Of a stretch of DNA of 64,000 nt, positions 59,293-64,000 are shown one piece after another. This DNA is from Bidens hawaiensis (lineage: Eukaryota > Streptophyta > Magnoliopsida > Asterales > Asteraceae): contig JAIQDT010009076.1 in the NCBI GenBank assembly GCA_021521415.1, positions 37,765 to 101,764 of the forward strand, written 5' to 3'. Each line of letters starts with the position of its first letter. Position 1 is the first letter of the stretch. The translations under genes were made by a program, and so were the position numbers. The notes under the pieces are model-generated. The model was not told the DNA's origin. It ran no database searches and saw only the letters and a program-made list of their open reading frames with translations.

Positions 59293-59900
59293 AAAGCATG
59301 GGGTCGTGCTTCTTGAAGCACGGGGCCGTGGTCACCCTAGAATCTTCAGCTTGATACGCGATGACTCCGTACAAATCTCTGAATCAGATACATTTATTCC
59401 CCTAGCAGCACTGGGTCGTTCTCGATATTACAGTTCCTATATAATGCATGCAAAACTCACTATTCAATTCATACCAAACACATGTTTACTGAAATGGAAA
59501 ATAAGAAAATAGAATGGAGACCAGTGAGAAGGGGCAAGTATGGTGATTCTTCCTCAAACCTTGAAGAAGGAATCATGAGGCTCCAAAGCATTGTTAGGGA
59601 ACAAGTTGAAAGTAACATCCAAGCTGAAGCTCGCCTAATCGAGCTAACCAACAAAGTCGAGCTATTTCGGTTCGAGAACTTCCACATTGTCGAAATTCAT
59701 AACAAAGATGTGGACTTCAAGCTCAATTATCTCAATCGAGGATCACGAAGCTCGATAAAAATCTTTCCAAGCTCTTGGAAGCCAAACGAGGCCCACCACA
59801 CATTCAAGACTTGTTCGGGTATGGTGGTTGTTAGAAGTTCGGACTTTGTCTTGCTTGTTGTCACTCCTGGTAGTTTTATGTTTTAGGAAATTTGGGATTG
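59293..59900 (+). other. Block 2 downstream of Athila pol: CACGGG words, TATA box, small ORF
   Basis: GGGGTCGTGCTTCTTGAAGC and CACGGGGCCGTGG (59319-59331), then CCTATATAATGC (TATA at 59438-59444) about 38 nt before the ATG at 59482. Same order as block 1. Confidence 0.55.
59482..59886 (+). CDS. Small coiled-coil-like ORF 2 (134 codons)
   Basis: Starts MFTEMENKKIEWRPVRRG, then a helix LEEGIMRLQSIVREQVESNI and QAEARLIELTNKVELFRFEN aligned with ORF 1 (I-M-x-L-Q, A-E-x-R-L-I-x-L-T). The C-terminal part after about residue 85 (RGSRSSIKIFPSSWKP to a hydrophobic tail) has no counterpart in ORF 1 and may be read in a shifted frame. Unidentified. Confidence 0.45.
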   Translation: MFTEMENKKIEWRPVRRGKYGDSSSNLEEGIMRLQSIVREQVESNIQAEARLIELTNKVELFRFENFHIVEIHNKDVDFKLNYLNRGSRSSIKIFPSSWKPNEAHHTFKTCSGMVVVRSSDFVLLVVTPGSFMF

Positions 59901-60059
59901 TTGTTTTACTTTTCTTTCTTTCATTTTTATTTTAATGAAGATTAGGACTGTTGGTGCATAATGTCAGTAGTTCAGTATCTTGTGTTTTGTATGTGTCTGT
60001 AATCATTTTAGATTGTTTGTTTTGGTTTTGAATATTGTTTTGCATAAGTTTTCCTGGGA
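59901..60059. other. Remaining Athila-side flank before the copia insertion
   Basis: T-rich, no gene. The 3' LTR of the Athila element should lie nearby but is not visible, probably displaced or lost through the copia insertion. Confidence 0.4.
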
Positions 60060-60365
60060 TGTAGGCGAACTTGGAGGATAAGCGAAGTTATGACAACTTC
60101 GCCTAGTATGTTAGGCGAAGTTGTCGAGGTCTATTTATACCTCTACTTCAGCTTATTGAAACAAGTTTTTTTTTCGAACGTGTGTTAGTGATTATCGATA
60201 TCACATGTTGAAGTGTTGCAATACAATTGAGTTTATTAGTATTGTACCGTGTGTTTGTTTTATTGGTTCAACGTATTATCTATCTTACGCTCGTGTCGTA
60301 TTACGTGGGGATTTCGCACCCTCGTGTTACGAGATATTTCTGTGTGATCCGGCTGGGAACCTACA
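60060..60365 (+). repeat. 5' LTR of a second copia element
   Basis: 306 bp, TGTAGGCGAAC to GGAACCTACA, with a 6-bp terminal inverted repeat (TGTAGG/CCTACA). TATA-like CTATTTATACC is at about 60132-60142. It contains AACTTCGCC and its reverse complement (60066-60120). Confidence 0.85.
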
Positions 60366-60366
60366 A

Positions 60367-60379
60367 TTGGTATCGGAGC
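60367..60379 (+). other. Primer binding site of copia element 2
   Basis: TTGGTATCGGAGC begins one base after the LTR, one mismatch from the tRNA-Met-type site. Confidence 0.85.
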
Positions 60380-60815
60380 AATTTGCTCGTGATTGTGTGG
60401 TTCGAGATTATCACACGGGTGTTAAGATCGTTCCGTTCGACTATTCGCGGAACGAGTTTACATTGAAATACCTAGTTTTTGTGTCTTGCCCATCTTCCAC
60501 CATAAAATATACCCCAAAACACCTCCGCATACCTCGCAATACATCCAATTAAAACCTGCAAAACCTTGTGTTCATCAAGCGAAGTTGCCGTCAACTTACG
60601 TAGGGTTTAAGCGAACTTATAAGGTTTAAGCGAAGTTAATAAGAGGCGAAGTTAGGAAACAGCGAGGTTGAGTGTTCAGCGAAGTTAAGTTCAAGCGAAG
60701 TTAAGTTAAGCTTCAAGCGAAGTTAAGCTTCAAGCGAAGTTATAATAACTTCGCTATCTGATCACTGTTTACAAAAAGTACTTTCTTTTTATTTCGAGTC
60801 GTGTTTCTTTCAACT

Positions 60816-61148
60816 ATGACTTCAATAAACATTACAGAACTGGTAAAGATGGAGGTTGAAGCCGGTTCAGCAACTAAAGCTCCAAAAATGCTTAAGGGTA
60901 CCAATTTCGTTGCATGGAAAGATCGGTTTGAACAGTATGTGAAGTATCAAGATGCTAAGATGTGGGTTTGCATTCAAGACGGATACATTCCACCAACATC
61001 CTTGTTTGAAGGTCGTGAACAGATTAAGAAGTACAGTAAGATGGAAGAGGAGGAAAAGAAAATGTATGAGGCAGAGAGTAAAGCTCATGCAGCTATAACA
61101 ATGGCTCTTCCACAAGAGATTCTTCATACCTTCAAGAAATACTGCTAG
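60816..61148 (+). pseudogene. copia element 2 gag, N-terminal fragment
   Basis: From the ATG at 60816 (an upstream non-ATG start at 60801 is in frame): ITELVKMEVEAG, then LKGTNFVAWKDRFEQYVKYQ, MWVCIQDGYIPP and SKAHAAITMALPQEIL, a copia gag start. It ends at TAG 61146-61148, five bases before the LTR E insertion, so the rest of the element is displaced or deleted. The leader 60546-60760 is rich in AGCGAAGTT words. Confidence 0.8.
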
Positions 61149-61639
61149 AGAGTGTCACACCCGGCCCTGAGCGGCGGAAACAGCCGGGCGCGCACGAGTG
61201 GGGATTGATAATTAAGCACGGGCCATTGCAAACATTCAAAGATTTTCATTGCGCATGAAAAGTTTAATACAAATACATTACATTGATTAAAAATTACATA
61301 AAAACATCCAAGTATAAAAACTGTTGAAGATTTCCACGCCATATCCCCATGCGCGGCGGGAACAACCACGCGCATCGAAGGGATAGAACTAAAATCTTCC
61401 AAAAAGCTAGTTTTAGATGTTCAGCGTGAGGTGCTCTAAGTGTGACTCCATGCGCTACCTAGTTATCTCCTGAAAGACACGTAAAAACATTTGAATCAGT
61501 ATAAACTGAGTGAGTTCACGAGTTTTAGTAACTTGATAAATCGTATTGCATCCTAATCTTGATACAAATCATTCTGAAACATAATTCTGATAGCATCATT
61601 AAAACACATGCTTGGTAAAACATAGTTCTATCAACGTAT

Positions 61640-61978
61640 TCTGATAAAATCGTTCCGCGGGTTACGCGCGAACATTTCTGGGAACTGTGCTCGTCTATGC
61701 AAAGTGGCGCTGCCACTACGAGCTAAAGTAATACCGTCCCGCGGGTTACGCGCGAACGTTTCAGGAAAATGTGCTCGTCCATGCAAAGTGGCGCTGCCAC
61801 TACGAGCTAATCAATAATTCCGTCCCGCGGGTTACGCGCGGACGTTGTGCCGGAAAACAAGGCGCTCGTCCATGCAAAGTGGTGCGACCCCTACGAGCGG
61901 GCTCAAACCCATAGTACTGCCCCATGACCATACTAGGCACTCGTCCATGCAAAGAGGTGCGACCCCTACGAGTGGGTG
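61640..61978. repeat. About 86-bp tandem repeat in LTR E
   Basis: The unit holds CGCGGGTTACGCGCG, then CTCGTCCATGCAAAGTGG and CTACGAGC. Three full units plus a diverged fourth. Confidence 0.9.
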
Positions 61979-63159
61979 GATCAAACCAGCAGTCCCTACC
62001 CTTAGAGTTCCAATGGTAAAGTGATCACTTACTCGAGTTCTAGCGCACATACATCGAAAACCTTAGATAACCGTTTGCATTGCTCATCATGAAACATAAC
62101 TTAAACACATAATCGCTTGCATAGCTTGTAAGTATACCATGATAAAACATTATTTAAGTACGTGTCCCTCGCCCTGAAAACAGTTTAAAAATAGTGAAAA
62201 TAGTGAAAATAGGGGCTGTGAGACTCACCTGTGGTTCTTGTTAAGGGATTAATCGAGATTCGGGTTTTCTTGGTGTTGGCCTCGGAATCGAAGGTCTAGA
62301 ATACGATTAAATAACAAGAAGTATATATATTAAGATCAAGAAATAGGAGAATATAAGGTTTGGAAAGTAGATCTCAAGTTTATAACCTCGGCTTACCTAG
62401 TAACTGGAACGGAATCGAAAATAACGGATGCTCGGGAGATGATTAGTGCAAGTTTGCAGTTCTTTGAAGTGTGTTTTGAGTGATAATTTAGGTTACATAT
62501 TTATAGGCAAACTCAAAGGAACACAATCCCTTGCTTTAGGGGATTGTAATCTTTTCATATCTAGGTGTAATGATGATAAAGTATGGAAATTATTATTGTT
62601 TATTGTTTATTTAAAAGTGGAGGAGTGGACAAAAGATCTTGATTTGATTTGGGCAGGGCATGCAGGTCTGGGGTTGGTGAGAATAGGGTGGCTGACAGTT
62701 GACTTTTCATGTTACAGTGTGCTTTTTCAGGTACTTTTGTCAGTGTTCAGTAAAAAGTGGAAAATCTCTGAAACACGCTACTGTTTCCTTTTGGGCGGGA
62801 GTAATCTCCTTAAGACTGGAGAATAGACTAAGTGTTCTGTGCGCATCACTTTGTGCGCATAGCTTTCTGCGTGAAGGACATTTCTTTGCTGCGGGTAGGT
62901 GCGTAACCTTCTCGCAGTTAGGGATATTGAGTTTCATTTGTAGATTCTCCAGGTGGTCTTGGTATTTCAACATAGTGATCAGTCATGTTGAAGTCAATTC
63001 CATCTTGGAGCTTCAGGCAAACTAGCCCTCAATGTTCCCGCCATGCGGGGAGGTTAGTTCCCTTCCGCACGCGCATAAACGATTTAGGATGCACCCGCCT
63101 TAGCATCATGCGGGATGGTCAACCCATAGACAACATAACATTAAGTTACATGGAAACAT

Positions 63160-63365
63160 AAAGCCAAAACATTCGCGCATGGCGCATATAACATATGCTC
63201 ACGCTGGTTCTTAACATGGTGCGCTCGCGCAGGGCGCACATAACAAATGCACGCGCTGACTAACATGGCGCGCTCGCGCAGGGCAAACATAACAAATGCC
63301 CGCGCTGATTCTAACATAGCGCGCTCGCGCAGGGCGAACATAACAAATGCCCGCGCTGATTCTAT
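63160..63365. repeat. About 50-bp GC-rich tandem repeat in LTR E
   Basis: GCGCTCGCGCAGGGC occurs at 63221, 63270 and 63321, each followed by AACATAACAAATGC or similar. A partial unit precedes and follows. Confidence 0.9.
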
Positions 63366-63480
63366 ATGGCGCGCATAATATTTACAATCACCTAATTATT
63401 AGGTTGATTACTTAGTTTAAGGGATTGGAATTTACCGGGTGTCACATTCTCCCCTCGTTAAACGAATTTCGTCCCGAAAT

Positions 63481-64000
63481 TTAGGAGACGTTGCTGGCAG
63501 AAGCCATGCTCTGAAAGAGGTGTGGGTATTTCTTGCGTATTTGGTCTTCTCTTTCCCAAGTGAATTCAGGCCCACGCCTCGAGTTCCATTGAACCTTTAC
63601 TAACTTGATTTTGCTCCTGCGTAACTTTTGTTCTTTCCAATCGGTTACTGCTATAGGTTCTTCTACGAAGTGCAGCTGTTTGTCGATGTGAATCTCTTCC
63701 AACGGCAAAATCAACGTTTCGTCAGATAAGCACTTTTTGAGGTTGGACACATGAAACGTATCATGAACTCCACTGAGTTCGGCGGGTAAACGGAGTTTAT
63801 AAGCAACCGGACCGATCCTTTCCAGGATCTCAAATGGTCCAATGAAGCGCGGATTCAACTTTCCTCGCTTGCCGAAACAGGGGACTCCTTTCCATGGAGA
63901 GACTTTCAAAAGTACTTTTTCCCCTACTTGAAATTCCAATGGTTTCCTTCGCACATCTGCGTAGCTCTTCTGTCTGTCGCGCGCTGTCTTAAGGCGATCC
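63481..64000 (-). CDS. Integrase C-terminus with chromodomain-like tail of gypsy E, partial
   Basis: Open on the minus strand from the window edge ([19 protein letters not shown]) to a stop at 63481. Contains [99 protein letters not shown] and [15 protein letters not shown]. Typical end of a Tekay-like integrase with a chromodomain-like segment. Integrase inserts the element's DNA copy into the genome. No lesions seen in this part; the remainder lies beyond 64000. Confidence 0.9.
   Translation of the reverse strand, partial: DRLKTARDRQKSYADVRRKPLEFQVGEKVLLKVSPWKGVPCFGKRGKLNPRFIGPFEILERIGPVAYKLRLPAELSGVHDTFHVSNLKKCLSDETLILPLEEIHIDKQLHFVEEPIAVTDWKEQKLRRSKIKLVKVQWNSRRGPEFTWEREDQIRKKYPHLFQSMASASNVS

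Larger units (their letters stand above)
61153..63446 (-). repeat. 3' LTR of a minus-strand gypsy element (E)
   Basis: 2294 bp with a 12-bp terminal inverted repeat: plus-strand start TGTCACACCCGG and end CCGGGTGTCACA. Next to it on the minus strand is a polypurine tract (AACGAGGGGAGAA, 63459-63447). It contains an 86-bp tandem array (61640-61978), a 50-bp array (63160-63365) and, on the minus strand, GAACTCACTCAG (61517-61506) as in LTRs A and B. Confidence 0.92.

Noticed and set aside
63141..63341. Minus-strand ORF with a repeated FALRERAML peptide
   Set aside because: It is the chance translation of the 50-bp GC-rich array in LTR E; the peptide repeat follows the DNA repeat and there is no independent coding signal.

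Overview
This window looks like a gene-poor, transposon-dense stretch of a flowering-plant nuclear genome. The evidence is AT-rich DNA, GT-AG introns, Helitrons carrying an RPA1-like gene, and Tekay-type and Athila-type Ty3/gypsy plus Ty1/copia elements with tRNA-Met-type primer sites. The LTR style and the CACGGGGCCGTGC-type arrays suggest an asterid, perhaps Asteraceae. That placement is inference. I found no host gene that I can name with confidence, and no rRNA, true tRNA or CRISPR array. Nearly every reading frame of note is transposon-derived and most are broken.

Layout. Positions 1-5.5 kb hold an edge-truncated minus-strand LTR with a 151-bp tandem repeat, a decayed gene resembling the 'putative gypsy type transposon' (PF04195) family, and a broken Q/P-rich ORF. 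Positions 5.5-13.8 kb hold two Helitron-like elements in opposite orientation. The first (minus strand, 3' end at 5495) carries a multi-exon RPA1-like gene, one exon of which is split by a 2.08-kb solo LTR. The second (plus strand) ends at 13810. Positions 13.8-22.5 kb are AT-rich: two diverged inverted arms rich in TTCCGGTAAG motifs, tandem duplications, a 29-bp perfect hairpin and several more Helitron-like hairpins. Positions 22.5-30.3 kb hold a minus-strand copia LTR, a small transposon-gene fragment with a 165-bp tandem duplication, an LTR of family C, and mostly anonymous DNA.

Positions 30.37-38.35 kb are a nearly complete Tekay-like gypsy element (A). It has both LTRs, primer site, polypurine tract, broken gag and an open 781-codon nucleocapsid/protease/RT/RNase H frame, but its integrase core is deleted. 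It sits inside an LTR of family B. At 39.31-40.99 kb there is a second LTR C copy with an unusual 11-bp flanking direct repeat. Positions 41.06-46.95 kb are a complete copia element with a perfect 5-bp target duplication (GGCGG), inserted into an unidentified coding-like sequence. Positions 50.1-50.8 kb are a minus-strand gypsy integrase remnant. Positions 51.3-60.0 kb are an Athila-like gypsy with decayed gag-pol and, downstream, two paralogous short coiled-coil-like ORFs, each behind its own TATA-like box. Positions 60.06-61.15 kb are the start of another copia element, cut off by a 2.29-kb gypsy LTR (E) at 61153-63446. The minus-strand integrase C-terminus belonging to LTR E runs off the window end.

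The window reads as layered insertions. Best candidates for a second look: the Helitron RPA gene split by a solo LTR, the paired small ORFs downstream of Athila pol, the inverted arms carrying serial splice-donor-like motifs, the covarying hairpin in LTR B, and the short AACTTCGCC motif shared by unrelated element classes.
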